64,000 nucleotides of DNA from Macrostomum hystrix (taxonomy: Eukaryota > Platyhelminthes > Macrostomidae), in the NCBI GenBank assembly GCA_950097015.1, contig CATNEN010000003.1:13125001-13189000 (forward strand). Reading direction: 5' to 3'. Under the pieces are notes generated by a model. That model was not told the DNA's origin, made no database searches, and was given only the letters and a program-made list of their open reading frames with translations. Numbering within the stretch: position 1 is the first letter of the stretch; every line of letters starts with the position of its first letter. Positions 1-12,075 of the stretch are shown piece by piece. A program made the translations under genes and the position numbers.

Positions 1-1980
1 TTATATAACATAAATACTGGAGTGAAATTGATGAAGAAGCAACCGGAGTTCCTTGCTCACTCACAATTTAAACAGTGTCCTACTTACTCGTGTTAAAAGT
101 CTTGTGTACTTATTTCATACATTTCTTACTGAGACAAAACCAAGCTATATTATAAATAAAGCAAAGGAATCATTTGATTTTGTGTGCTTGATTGGGCAAC
201 TCTAGTGGATTGGTAACCTGGCTATGACTGGAATCTCAAATCTTAAATCTCAAATCTCAAATCTTTGTATTGACTACAAACATTATATTGTAGAAAACTA
301 TGGATAAAGGCAATGCTTATTTTCTTGGTCCAGTGCCAATAATTTCAATTATATCCACATGGATCTGTGCTGATAATTTTCTGCTTATCCACATGGCAGC
401 TTGTATGAATAGGTCTACAAATCTTTATATATGCAGTGCCATTATTTCAATTTTATCCACATGGATCTATGACAATAATGGTGTAAATTCAATTTTATCT
501 ACATAGACTTGTTCTGATAAGCTCCCATTTAGTTTGACATGTAGATTGATATGTGACATCAATATGAAGTTGTGAACAATGCACTTAATTACTGTTGTGA
601 CCGAATTTATTATCATTAGTCAATTTGTCACTCAAGGAGTTTGCCATGAGCAGAACAGAAAAAGGAAGTGACATTCTAAAACAAATTCCAGGCCAGGGGC
701 AAGCTCACATTTTAACAATGAATACAAATATTTATAATATAATTTAAAATTTTAAACTAAATTTTGTTTCATTTTGACCAAAAGAAAATATATGATCAAT
801 TGTACAACAGATAAAGTGTATATAAAGAAAAAAATCTCCCCAATTTAAAATTATGATCTTATGTAAACTGTGAGCCTAGAATTTGCCCTATTAAATGAAT
901 TAAACTCTACATTATAGGCTGATTATTATTAAAAATCTTGTCTTGTCTTGATCTCATAATGCTTAGACTGATTGTTGCATTGATTTTAAAAGTTCTTGCA
1001 TATTTTAAAATCAATAAACATTTTTTAGTTTGATTCTGCCAGTGCCAAGCTTTGATTCTGATTATGATTCTGCCGCAAGATTTGCAATTAATTTTTAAAC
1101 ATTAAACATAATAATTTTACAAGATTTCAGCATTTAATTATTAACAGCATGCAACTTAGTCAAGGCCTAGTTTTAAACTTTGTATTTTGGTATATTTAAA
1201 ACACAATGTAAATTAACCAAATATAATAGGCCTATAATCTGTTTTATAGTATGTTTTATAGCATATTTGTAGTCTATTAAAATTCACTATTAAACTTGAT
1301 TTAATAACTAAATTATTAGAATGTCAGCATGTCAGCTGAAGCTGACACTTCTAAATTGGTGTTAGATAGGCCTAGTCCTTCATGTGACTCTTAACAGTCA
1401 GAATTATTTTATGTAGGTAGACAATTTTCTACCTTTGCTGAACTAACTAGTGTAATAGAAACTTTTGACAAGAATTGCTTCGTGCATCTTAAAATTAAAG
1501 AGTCTCGCACAATTAAATTAGCCAGCTTACAAAGATTTTTTGGGTTTTTGGTTTGAGCTAAAAACAGAACTTAAATATTATGAGATTGTATATGTCTACC
1601 ATCATAGTGGTACACATTAATTATCCTCAGGAGGAAATCCTCTCAAGCAAAAGTATGTTTAGCCACTATATCTGAAACCATATATAGTACTGTATCTTTG
1701 CTTTTTATGTATATACTACTAACTTATGAAAGAAAATAAATTCCATTTTAGTACTATTTTAAAAGAATGCCCAATGAAGATTTCACTGTGAGTTACAACT
1801 TGAGGAAAGTTCCTTGAAGTATGCTCTGTTGACCTACACCACAACCATGAACTACTTAAGGTCATTCTGTCTAGTCTTATAAAAAACTTTTGCTCTATGC
1901 CTAAGTATTTGATTTTTATATTTAGTTATAATAATCATACTTTTAAATTCTATAAAAATCTAAAAGTGTTTCCTCTAAAG
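1..1980. other. AT-rich intergenic DNA
   Basis: I see no supported gene here. The stretch is AT-rich with frequent stops in all frames. Short phrases recur, such as a doubled ATTTCAATTTTATC/CACATGGATCT segment around 340-500, which looks like a decayed local duplication. Confidence 0.6.
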
Positions 1981-2118
1981 TAACACATTCTTTTTTATTT
2001 AAGCAAGTGTTTGATCATCTTTTAAGCCAAAGGAGACTTGCAGTTGAGCAACAGAAAGATATTAAGTAAATGTTAATTCTTGGATGTAACAAGAAGCTAG
2101 TACAGGCATCATCTTCAT

Positions 2119-2322
2119 GCTCAAGGCAAAGTAGAATTACTTCAGGACCTTCACAATTTGTCAGTCAAGCTACAGAGCTTTAGTTGTGATTTGGCTAAGA
2201 ATGAATTGGAAAAGGTAATTGAACTGCTTGGCAAAGACCCTTCAATGAAAGCTGGTGTCTTTTGTTCACAAAATAATGATGGCAGTAAGACGATTGAAGC
2301 CATTTCAATTCAAACTGATTAA
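2119..2322 (+). pseudogene. Coding-like fragment, copy 1 of a local duplication
   Basis: An open reading frame runs from 2125 to the stop at 2320-2322 with no ATG of its own. It begins GKVELLQDLHNLSVKLQ and has the leucine spacing of an amphipathic helix. The first 87 bases (2119-2205) recur at 2622-2708 with few changes. A possible small upstream exon (QVFDHLLSQRRLAVEQQ) follows a TTTATTTAAG acceptor near 2004. I do not recognise the protein. It is either the 3' exon of a small gene or a gene remnant; the partial second copy favours a remnant. Confidence 0.3.
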
Positions 2323-2621
2323 ATGAAAGCTATGTTTGGTCACATTCCAGAAGTCTTTGTTAGATGCGACATAAATTGAACAATCTAAGAAGGATGCTCG
2401 ACCGACACTAATGTCATCCTTTTTAATTATTGTACTAACTTGCTAAATCTTTTGTCATCATTATGTGTTTTCAATTGAATTGTATTGACTTAAAAAGTAA
2501 GATGTCTATCAAAGAAAATCATACAAGTCAACCAGCAGAATTCTAGTCAGCACTGAACTTGTCCCACATATTATACACCATTGCTATTCTTTTACACTAT
2601 GCATTGATAGTGCACACTATA

Positions 2622-2774
2622 GCTCAAGGCAAAGTAGTATTACTTCAGGACCTTCACAATTTGTCAGCCAAGCTTCAGAGCTCTAGTTGCGATTTGGCAA
2701 AGAATGAATGGCATGGGACCATGGGAATAAACACTGCCCTAGATAAAACCAGTGCATTAATGACAATTTGTTAA
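2622..2774 (+). pseudogene. Coding-like fragment, copy 2 (truncated)
   Basis: Bases 2622-2708 repeat 2119-2205, again encoding GKVVLLQDLHNLSAKLQ and then CDLAKNE. After that the similarity stops and the frame runs through unrelated sequence to a stop at 2772-2774. The distance between the copies is 503 bp. This looks like a truncated duplicate rather than a functional exon. Confidence 0.3.
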
Positions 2775-3960
2775 TAAAGTGTCTTGCTGCTTAGACACAG
2801 GCAAATCGCTATACATATAGTGTGGTAGGCTAGTTTTACATTCTTTAGCTCACACGATATTGTATATAGTTACTGTATGTATGATTCTTAGAAATTCTTA
2901 GAAAATAATATACACATATGATTTTGCATTGTTTAAATATGCTTTAATTATTTGTTTTACTATGCATGCCCACCCAATTTATGCTATATATATGAACAGT
3001 TTCCCCCACCTAAAAATCAATGGACTGCAAGACAGAAGTTCTTAAATATATATGTTTTATAAGCAAGGAGTTCTTTCACTTCAAAAATTTGCTTGTGTTT
3101 TGTGTTGGATATTTGGTGGTAAAAGGCGAAAGCTAAATTGTTTAGGCCCTACCAGAGACTCAAAGTCAGTTATATAGAACAATAGATTAAATAATACATA
3201 TGCTATGTTTGATTGGTACCCTCCAATCCATTGGAGCCTTTAAAGACTGGTAACCAATAATTTTAAAGAGTGATTCTATACAGTTTGAGAGTTAAAGTGT
3301 CTTACCTCTTAGGCACATGAATTTGCTACCACAGTTATTGAATATACATATATATAATTAAAGTGTTATAATTGGGTAAGTTGACTATTAACTAAGCATT
3401 TTGCAGTGGATAAATATAAGTAATTTACAGAAGAAAGGAGCCCTACGACAATAGCAAAGGAGTCTTTCTCTAGGAAGCTTAGAGGTATTGTCATAACATT
3501 AGACATATAGAAGTTATTTATATATAAATAGTGAATATATGGCCATACTGTGTGTCCACCAGTGGAATTAAATTAGTGAAGAAACCCTAGGGCCTAACTA
3601 ATTGGAGGCAGACAGCAGAACAACAATTTAAGAGTGGAGCCCTGAAACATATAGAATAAATATAGCTAGGCCCATGAAAGATGGCCATGGCAAAATAGTC
3701 ATATTCCATTTATACCAATTGGCAATGTTATAGTGACTTCTGCCATTTTTCACTTAACATCATTAAACTGCAAGTGGAACATGAAGAACTTTGGTAATGG
3801 CAGTAGGCATAGCCCAGGCGATATTAGGCCTAAGCATTGCTAAAGAAGGGGCCTACATCTAGGCCCCTACATGTCAAAGGTGACTAGGAATAAAAGTCCA
3901 AGCACACTAATATGCTGTGTAAGTCAAACATGTTTTATTTTATTTTATGAATGCCGTTAC
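2775..3960. other. AT-rich intergenic DNA
   Basis: Nothing supportable as a gene. The stretch is AT-rich with scattered TATATA tracts and stops in all frames. Confidence 0.55.
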
Positions 3961-3967
3961 TATTACA

Positions 3968-4210
3968 TCAATGAATATGGCTGACCCTATCTATTAAATT
4001 GTAAATAACGTTTCGAGTGTTAATAGGATAGCCCGCAATTACAATAGCACAGACCACAGACAGACTACATGCTGCGAAGTCGATAATCAAAAATGACGTG
4101 AACGTGATATAAATTTTATAACTACACTCCACTATAAAATATATAGATAACATATGAAACAACCACATACTAGCTGCAGAAAATGTATTCTTAAGACAAA
4201 GATTCGACAT
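3968..4210 (-). CDS. Possible small membrane protein, unrecognised
   Basis: This 80-residue frame opens with ATG directly after a TCTGATTAG acceptor-like sequence, the arrangement seen at several better-supported starts in the window. Two hydrophobic stretches (about residues 14-28 and 35-60) could each span a membrane, with a polar tail ending SHIH. It is divergent to the sorting nexin gene, whose first ATG lies about 370 bp away, so the two could share a promoter. I recognise no family. In AT-rich DNA a frame of this length can be chance, and hydrophobic residues are expected from T-rich codons, so confidence is low. Confidence 0.3.
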   Translation of the reverse strand: MSNLCLKNTFSAASMWLFHMLSIYFIVECSYKIYITFTSFLIIDFAACSLSVVCAIVIAGYPINTRNVIYNLIDRVSHIH

Positions 4211-4578
4211 CTAATCAGATGGTAATTGAATCAATTAAAATTTAAAAAATCACTTTTTTCACCCTTTTTAAAATAAAAGGTCTTACGTTACTGATTTTAC
4301 TAATTTAGGTCTTTCTTTAATTATTATTTTTCCTGTTTTTTGTTGTAAATTGCTTTAATCTTGTTAAGAATAACGAATGGGTTTGTTAAAATTGTGTATG
4401 GTATTTAAATATACAATTTACATTGCTTCGTAGAAAAAGCGAGACTGTGCACCCTGCCTTGTCTCGTTATTGTATCACTAGTCTGTGTTTGTAACCGCGA
4501 CTTTCTAACTTGATTTCTGTATTTTTTTGGTTTCATCACACGTTTTATATTAAAATTTTTTGTGCTTCTGGCGGTATC
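4211..4578. promoter_or_regulatory. Likely SNX5/6 promoter and 5'UTR
   Basis: This segment separates the proposed SNX5/6 start at 4579 from a divergent small frame. A GC-richer patch (4438-4510) ending in GTAACCGCGAC stands out from the surrounding AT-rich DNA. I see no clear TATA box at a fixed distance. The assignment is by position only. Confidence 0.3.
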
Positions 4579-7500
4579 ATGCTAGTAAGTACTTTTTTAT
4601 TTTGTTTTTAAAAAAAATATTGATACTTGCCCTATTGATTGCTATTGGATTTGGAATTAGCTACTCTGTAATTGATCTAACTTTATTTATTTTCTTTATA
4701 TCTTTCGGCACATCATAAATAAGCGCTGTTTCATAGCTTAACTTAAGTATTCATTTATTTAGCTTTACGCCTTGTAGCCTTGTAGCCTTGTAGCCTTGTA
4801 GAGAGGTTGTAGCCTAGAGAGGGCGTCGCACTCACGACTTGAAGGTCGGGGGTTCGATTCCCGACACCACTGAAACAATATGTGTCCTTTAGCAAGAAAC
4901 TTAACTCTCCATTGCTTCAGTTCACCCAGCTGTTAAATGGGTACCAGCATTAGCTGGAATAATTGAAGGTTGGTGTGGCGTTCCCCTAGTCCATGGACTG
5001 AACAGTTGTAGGCCTAGGCCTACGTAGTCTTCATATGCGCCGCGCAATAGCTGTGGGCTGTGGCTGTGCTGCTAGCTGCACATCTGACCCGATTGGGGCA
5101 GGTGTAATCATTTATTCTTTTTTTTAGGCCTTGCATAGCCTAGCTATGCAAAATTCTTCTATTATATGGCACAGTTAACTACCATCTCACAGTTAGGCCT
5201 GCTTATCCTGACACTTAAGACTACATTTGTTTGCTGGTAGCTGTTACAAATTTGTGTGGATATTTTTTTTAATGGTGTACATAGATCTTTTGCCTTCTAT
5301 GCAATGTAGATATGTACAAGCTGTTTATTAGGAAGATTGGATACCACAAAATTGTGCCTTGTGCATCATTGACTTCATATGTCACTTAAGTGTACAGTTC
5401 AATATGTTTCTGAGTGTTGCCCTAGTATTTTCATATGGATAATTTTTATGCTAGGCTTTGTTCAGGCATAAGCACAAACTGAATTCATATATAAATCGCT
5501 CTTTAAATATCTACCAAACCTGTGAGAGATATAAGTATAAACTAAAAAATTTCTAGCATTATATAGCATATAACCCCCTTCCACAATATGGCAAGCTGGA
5601 TTTTTAGAATAATTTTGTTCATTTAGATATAAAGACTAAGCACTACATTTTTGGGTAAGCTGATGTCTGATGATATGCATTGCCAATAATATCTAGGTAA
5701 ATTTAGTACAGATCAACATTTGTAAAACTGCATGAATTAACAGATTTTAATTTTACTCTAGTCTATTCTAGCTTGATTATGATAATAATAATAACAATAA
5801 TTGCAGGAGGGCTGCGGGCAATGACACATAGTTTGGTGACACTAGACCCACAGCCAGCAAGGAGGCAATTCTGCCCATTTTGCTGACTCCTGAGCACACA
5901 CACACACAGATACAGTACGCAGGCATATGCTCACACAGGTGTGTACATCTGCCCTGACTTTCTCATCATCAGGCAGTGTACATTTCACTGTGCCTTGGAG
6001 GTTGGCCCTCAAAGGCGTAAATTGCATGACAAGCCCCTAAAGCCATCTCTCCGCGGCTGCACCCCAAATAAATGTGGCCTCGCCATGGAATCAAACTTAG
6101 GGTCTGTGGTGCGAGAGGCAAACGCGTTAACCGCTCTGCCACCGACCCCCTTGCTTGATTATGATATTAATAATGATAATAATCACTTCTTCAATCGCCA
6201 GGAAGAAGTTGATCATCAAGTTGACCTATCCGATAGTCCAAATGATGGCGCTGCGGCTTCCAATTCTGTTGGCAAAGAGCAACGCTCAGACACAGTGGAT
6301 CTCAGCGGGAACTCCGATCTCAGAGTAGACATATCCGATGCTCTCAGTGAGAAGGAGCGCGTTAAATTCACTGTGCGAACAGTTACCACGCTGGTGCCGC
6401 GTTTTGCTCAACCCGACTTCTCAGTAGTTCGCACCCACGAAGAATTCGTCTGGCTAGCTGATCGCCTAGCCGAGAATGTTGATTATGCCGGCTTCATCAT
6501 TCCGCCGGTGCCACCGACGCCAGATTTTTCTACTTCTCGCGAGAAACTGGCCAGACTGGGCGACGGCGAGGGTTCAATGACTAGGGAGGAATATGACAAG
6601 ATGAAGTCAGAATTGGAAGCGTAAGTTACTGAACTATTTTACTGACTATTTTATTAGTTCGGAGTTGTCAACAGACTAGAAAAGTTCTAGACTAGACTAA
6701 GCTCTGCGTTAGCGTGTCTATAGTCGCCTATTTACACCTGTTGTACCCCTTGAAGGTCCAGCAGTCTGTCTAGATAAAATTAGGTGACCACCGAAGACGG
6801 AGATGATGCAGGCACATTCGGGTGACTGGCTGAAATGCAGATAATGTTGAAGGCCTGGCAATGTGCTAATTCGTGTAGTGTATGAAATACACTAGCGCTT
6901 ATGGTACAAACCAGACCTTCGGCCAGAACTGATAAATATCTCGATGATTCTGGCGGCTTGATTCTTGTTTCAAAAGATGCGCAACAAAAAGTTGGCCCGT
7001 GTTCTTTAGTTTCGTGTTCTTGCGTTGCTCCGTTCGGGTGCAACAAATGAACATATCTAATGAACATATCTAATAAACATAATGTCTTTTAGATCCCAGT
7101 TGAAACATCAGTTTTAAGCTTAAATATTTCGCGTTTTTTATTATTATAAAAAATATTAATTAGTTTACATTGTTACTGTTTTACAAAACACGCTGATTAA
7201 ATTGCGTGCAAGGTTTTTAGGGCCTTTATATTGATCATGCAATAGACTGTAATTCAAGAAGTCAATGGGAAAGAAGGTGAGCTAATTTATGCCTAAGTTG
7301 GTAAGTGTGCTTACCTTAACTTTTTTAGTCTAATGGCTACAGTTTCATGGGTAGTTACCGTCTCTTTATAGCCTGCCTGTATAATCTTCAGCGTTATCAG
7401 TTTTAACCTGAAACTTGGCTTTGTATGCTTAACTGAGGCTACAGTGTGTTAGGTGTCTTGGTCTCTTACTTTGACTATTTGAAAATCTGTTTAAAGTTGA

Positions 7501-10500
7501 AATAATTCAGAAACGTATGTAATGTTTAATTTACCCTACTCTTAGTAGTAGAACTGGTGTTGTTTAGGGTTTAGTCTTACTTTGTTTTTTTATACACTCA
7601 CTCCTCACAGGGAGTATCTAGCCACCTTCAAGAAGACGGTTGCTATGCACGAAGTCTTTCTTAGACGCATTGCCGAGCATCCAAAACTGCGAGAAGATGA
7701 CATCTTTAAAGTGTTTCTCGAGTACAAAGAGGATGTGAGCTGGGTGTTAACTTGTGGCTTTGTTTTTGTTATCGCATTGTGCTCTAAATTCTTGACCAAC
7801 CCCCATTATAAGAACCCCTTACCCTCAATTTACATAGACTATTTGATTACATTGGCTTCCGGACCAATCCCCACTTTGATAACCTCTTACCCTCAATGTA
7901 CATTGGCTTCCCGACCAATCCCCACTTTAATAACCTCTTACCCTCAATGTACATTGGCTTCCCGACCAATCCCCACTTTAATAACCTCTTACCTTCAATG
8001 TACATGGGCTTCCCGACAAACCCCCACTTAGCCTCTTACCCTTAATGTACAAGTTGTCTTCTTGACCAACCTTAACTATGATAACCTATAACCATCAAGG
8101 TACATTGACTTCCTAACCAACAAACTTTCATATAACCTTGAGCTTAAATGTGCATTGACTCTACTTTAACATACCCACATCTGAATACCTAATATATCAC
8201 CCCAATTGTAATCTGACTCTTACATTGACTTACTTCCTCAGCTAAATGTTCGCGGCAAGAACAAGAAGGAGAAGGTCCAGGGCTTCTTAAAGAGTGGCTG
8301 GAAAACTGTGGACGACGTGATCCTATCCGCTCAGAAGGAGAAGGATGAATTTTTTGAAGGCCAGAAGAAATTTATCACTTCCTATTATAGTCATCTGAAG
8401 AATGCTCTGGCGGATGCTGACAAAATGAACCGCTGTCATAAGAGTGAGCTTGCGTCATTTTTAAAGCGTGTTGGAATAGTTTTTGATTCGTGTTTTAATT
8501 TCTGAAAAAATTAATATTCGAGTAGCTTTCTATGTTTTCTGACATATCATAATATAACACACTTTTATTTATCTCACTCTACTAGATCTCACTCTACTTG
8601 ATCTCACTCTACTTGATCTCACTCTAATAGATATCACTCTACTAGATATCACTCTACTTGATCTCACTCTACTTGATCTCACTCTACTAGATATCACTCT
8701 ACTAGATATCACTCTACTTGATCTCACTCTACTAGATATCACTCTACTAGATCTCACTCTACTAGATCTCACTCTACTAGATCTCACTCTACTAGATCTC
8801 ACTCTACTAGATCTCACTCTACTAGATCTCACTCTACTAGATCCCACTCTACTAGATCTCACTCTACAAGATATCACTCTACTAGATATCACTCTACTAG
8901 ATATCACTCTACTAGATATCACTCTACTAGATATCACTCTACTAGATCTCACTCTACTAGATATCACTCTACTAGATATCACTCTACTAGATCTCACTCT
9001 ACTAGATATCACTCTACTAGATATCACTCTACTAGATATCACTCTACTTGATCTCACTCTACTTGATCTCACTCTACTTGATCTCACTCTACTTGATCTC
9101 ACTCTACTTGATCTTACTCTACTAGATATCACTCTACTTGATCTCACTCTACTAGATCCCACTCTACTAGATCTCACTCTACAAGATATCACTCTACTAG
9201 ATATCACTCTACTAGATATCACTCTACTAGATATCACTCTACTAGATCTCACTCTACTTGATCTCAGTCTACTTGATCTCACTCTACTTGATCTCACTCT
9301 ACTTGATCTCACTCTACTAGATCCCACTCTACTAGATCTCACTCTACTAGATCCCACTCTACTAGATCTCACTCTACAAGATATTTCGCATTTTCAGGCA
9401 CAGCCGATTCTTTTATACGCGTCTCGAGCACTGTTCAGGACTGCTCAAGAATGGAACGCGACAAAGGCCTAGCGGAGTAGGTGTCTAACTGCTTTTTTAT
9501 CGATATATAGTTTATATTTTTACAGTGTTAAACTTTATTTTACAGTTTCTTATTTCACTACGGCGAATTTTGCGAAAAATATCGCAAACTGGAGGGTCGC
9601 CAAGCTTCAGACAGCGATCTTAAACTGGCCGACACTCTTCACTACTACGTGTCAGACTGTACTAGCGCCAAAGATCTCATGTACAGACGTTCAAGAGCTC
9701 TAGCCGACTATGAAACTGCCAACAAAGAATTAGAGAAGGCTAGGACAAAGAATAAGGCGGTTAAAAAGGCCGAAGAGGATCAAGAGGCTGCCTACGCCAG
9801 ATTTGCCGCCATCTCCGATTCTGGTCGCGTTGAATTGACCGAATTTAAGCGACGTTGGGTCGCCTATTTTAATCGGAGCCTAGTTGAGCACACCGAACTG
9901 CAAATTAAGCACGCCAAGGTGAGAGTTATCAAATAATTAATTAGATTTTTCTATACATATCGCCTTACCTTTAGCTTAATAATAAAAATACTAAGAATAA
10001 TAATTGCAGAAGGGCTGCGGGCAATGGCACTTCTGCCCATTTCGCTGACTCCTGAGCACACACGCACACAGATATCGTACGCAGGCACACGCTCACACAG
10101 GTGTGTACATCTGCTCTGACTTTCTCATCGTCAGGCAGTGTACATTTCACTGTGCCTTGGAGGTTGGCCCTCAAGGGCGTAAATTGCACGACAAGCCCCC
10201 AAGCCCTCTTTCCGTGGCTGCGCCCCAAATGAATGTGGCCTCGCCGTGGAATCGAACTTAGGGACCGTGGTGCGAGAGGCAAACGCGTTAACCGCTCTGC
10301 CACCGACCCCGGTTACCCTTGGCTAACCTTACACTACCAGACATCAGGATAAACTCTGCAAATGTTTAAAATAACGAAAGGGGAAAATAAGGCCCAAGCA
10401 TAGCCCCATTATTTATTGCTTGTACTATCATCATATTTTTTATCTCTTTCGGTTCTTCCGAAACATATAGGCAAATTTTTATCTAATGCAGCTAGTTATC

Positions 10501-10985
10501 TTTGTCTGACCCTGACAAATTTTTTTTCTTGCAGTTTGATTAGGCCTAAGGGGGTTTTAAGCTAGTGTTTAGACTGTTAGAGCGTCGGACTCAACTTAAA
10601 GGTCAGGGGTTCGATTCCCGACTTCATTAAAACAAATTGTGTCCTTTAGCAAGACAGTTAACAATGCACTGGTTCATTTCACCCAAATTAAAGCTGGGAA
10701 CCCGAATTAGCTATTAGCTGGGGGGTAATTCAGAGTGGGTTTGGCGTCCCCCCAGTCCATGGACTGAACAGCCGTACGCAGCCTTCAGATGCGCCGCGCA
10801 ATAGCTGCGGCTGTGCTGTCGGCTTCACATCTGGCCCAATTCGGCTGGTGTAAATACGTTTTTCAGCACGTATCGTTTAGTTCCCCCCCGTCGTCTCTTT
10901 TTACCGAGTCGTTATTTAATCCATTCATTTCCAGAGTCAAGCTCAACTACTGCGCCAAACAATTGAACAACTCAAGCGTCTATAG
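4579..10985 (+). CDS. SNX5/SNX6: Sorting nexin 5/6-type SNX-BAR protein (retromer/ESCPE-1 subunit)
   Basis: Proposed exons: 4579-4584 (ATG CTA then GTAAGT), 6202-6620, 7611-7734, 8242-8443, 9398-9476, 9546-9918 and 10935-10985. Phases match throughout and give about 417 residues, against roughly 405 in human SNX5 and SNX6. The PX domain follows [16 protein letters not shown], continues with HEEFVWL and DYAGFIIPP, and ends with [14 protein letters not shown], all hallmarks of SNX5/6. The BAR coiled-coil region includes [33 protein letters not shown] and [16 protein letters not shown], and ends ELQIKHAK. Family members pair with SNX1/2 to tubulate endosomes and retrieve cargo; SNX5/6 PX domains bind cargo sorting motifs rather than PI3P. 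The six-base first exon is the least certain part; it was chosen for phase and its perfect donor. Introns contain SINEs and two minisatellites. Confidence 0.9.
4777..5120 (+). mobile_element. SINE family B, near full length
   Basis: A tRNA-like head (TAGCCTAGAG...GGTCGGGGGTTCGATTCCCGAC, with an RNA polymerase III B-box) is followed by a core: TGTGTCCTTTAGCAAGAAAC, CAGTTCACCCAGCTG, AAATGGGTACC, TAGTCCATGGACTGAACAG and GCGCCGCGCAATAGCTG. The same core recurs at 10548, 17205 (reverse), 25988 and 62083. It resembles the conserved core of widespread invertebrate tRNA SINEs; that comparison is from memory. It lies in the proposed first SNX5/6 intron. Confidence 0.8.
5131..5780. other. Intronic AT-rich sequence
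   Basis: Nothing recognisable between the SINE B copy and the SINE A copy. This would be part of the proposed long first intron of SNX5/6. Confidence 0.5.
5782..6150 (-). mobile_element. SINE family A, full length with target-site duplication
   Basis: On the minus strand it begins with a tRNA-like head (GGTCGGTGGCAGAGCGGTTA and a B-box ending GATTCCA), has a body with a CA/GT-rich stretch and ends in an ATT-repeat tail. A perfect 14-bp direct repeat, GCTTGATTATGATA, flanks it at 5771-5784 and 6153-6166, as expected of L1-type retrotransposition. The right end lies only about 50 bp before the acceptor of SNX5/6 exon 2 (6201). An open frame through this element into the exon is fortuitous. Confidence 0.85.
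7850..8150 (+). repeat. 51-bp minisatellite in SNX5/6 intron 3
   Basis: About five increasingly degenerate units of 51 bp, built around ATTGGCTTCCCGACCAATCC and CTTACCCTCAATGTAC, fill most of the intron between the exons ending at 7734 and starting at 8242. Confidence 0.85.
8570..9382 (+). repeat. 15-bp minisatellite in SNX5/6 intron 4
   Basis: About 54 units of ATCTCACTCTACTAG with small variants (ATATC, ATCCC, CTTG). It almost fills the intron between exons 8242-8443 and 9398-9476. On the minus strand it is open as a Ser-Ser-Arg-Val repeat, which I regard as an artefact of the 15-bp period. Confidence 0.95.
9978..10310 (-). mobile_element. SINE family A with internal deletion
   Basis: Same family and orientation as 5782-6150, with an AATAATAATT tail at the left and the tRNA-like head at the right ending ACCGACCCC. 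About 40 bp near the tail is missing. It lies in the last SNX5/6 intron. Confidence 0.85.
10548..10865 (+). mobile_element. SINE family B
   Basis: The tRNA-like head (TTAGAGCGTCGGACTC, GGTCAGGGGTTCGATTCCCG) is followed by the family B core, including CCAGTCCATGGACTGAACAG and GCGCCGCGCAATAGCTGCGG. It ends about 70 bp before the last SNX5/6 exon. Confidence 0.8.
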
Positions 10986-11660
10986 GCTGATGCTCAGTTG
11001 GTTTGGCTGATCCACATTTCTTTAATGATTTTGATAATAAGACAAAGAGCCAAGTACTTGATTTATTAGAAGGATAAGAGACAATACAACTATCAGATGC
11101 TGACAATTTCGATTGCTTGATTTGCTTTTTTTACTAAAACCATTCTAGTGTTAATAATGTTTGGTTTAAATTAAAAATGTACTCATTGAATTATTTTGCA
11201 ACCACGATTCTAATTATGATAGCTTCTTTTATCAAAGTGTAATACACCAGATTCTATCACTGTTGACTCTACCTGTACTTGATAAAAATGTTTATCAATC
11301 TGTTCTATTCTTTTTCTTACACACTCTCTCGTTATGTTTTTCTCTAGCCTATTTTTGGCCAATATCAATTCGAGTATTGATATCAAATAAAAATTGTCAT
11401 CAAAGTAGTTAAAATTTTTTTTGTTATATTTTTATATTGCTTTTTAATAATTAAAAAACTAAAATCCTTCTTTCGCAATTATAAAGAAAACTTTTTGTTT
11501 ACAAATTCTGGTCACGATAATTTTACACATACCACATTTTTTCCATCGCTAGTTTTTTTTAGTTACAATTACAAATAGGGCCTATGAGTGTCAAATTGAC
11601 TTTAATTTTCTTCTAACGATTGATAGATTTAAGTAATAAATTAGTAGAACTTATCACCCG
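10986..11660. other. AT-rich intergenic DNA after SNX5/6
   Basis: Contains the presumed SNX5/6 3'UTR. No gene is visible; the sequence is T-rich with stops in all frames. Confidence 0.5.
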
Positions 11661-11669
11661 CTAAAAATA

Positions 11670-12075
11670 GGGATGTTTCTTTGGTGATTACAGTTGGAAT
11701 CTGCGGTGTTTCCAGAAAAAGAAACAGCCGAACGCTGGAAACATACCAGTCGGATGATTCCATGCTTAGAATCTACCCAACTGGGCGTTTTCTCGGTGCT
11801 TCTTGGTGGCGAAATGGAATCACCCAAAGAATCCTCCAGTTCGGAAGATTCCATGCTCAGAAACCGCCGAGGAATCGCCCGTAAATAATTCTCTGGTTGT
11901 CCCATGGGCCACTGGTTCGGGTGATTCTTCGGCGGTTTCCGCACAATTTACGGTTACATCGGCTGCTTCCTGGGTGGTTTCTTTAACTCTTGCTAGATAG
12001 GGGGGATTTTGGTAGATTCCACTCCTATTTTGCACAAAAAACCCGCCGAAGAAGCTTCCGAATTTTTTACAGGGC
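11670..12075. repeat. GC-rich island, possibly a non-autonomous element
   Basis: A 400-bp patch of higher GC in AT-rich surroundings, partly open in several frames on both strands. It carries repeated phrases such as GATTCCATGCTTAGAA (about 11757) and GATTCCATGCTCAGAA (about 11848), and several GCCGAAGAA/TTCTTCGGCGG pieces in opposite orientations. The mixed-strand repeats suggest a decayed mobile element or nested inverted repeats rather than an exon. I cannot name a family. Confidence 0.35.

Noticed and set aside
5800-6200. Extension of the SNX5/6 first ORF upstream through the SINE to an ATG at 5941
   Set aside because: The segment is a reverse-oriented SINE with target duplications. SNX5/6 homology begins only after the CGCCAG acceptor at 6201.
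6780-7067. Minus-strand frame of 95 codons inside a SNX5/6 intron
   Set aside because: No motif or splice support; isolated in intronic DNA.
8569-9372. Minus-strand Ser/Arg/Val repeat frame of 267 codons
   Set aside because: It is a translation of a 15-bp intronic minisatellite lying between two phase-matched SNX5/6 exons.
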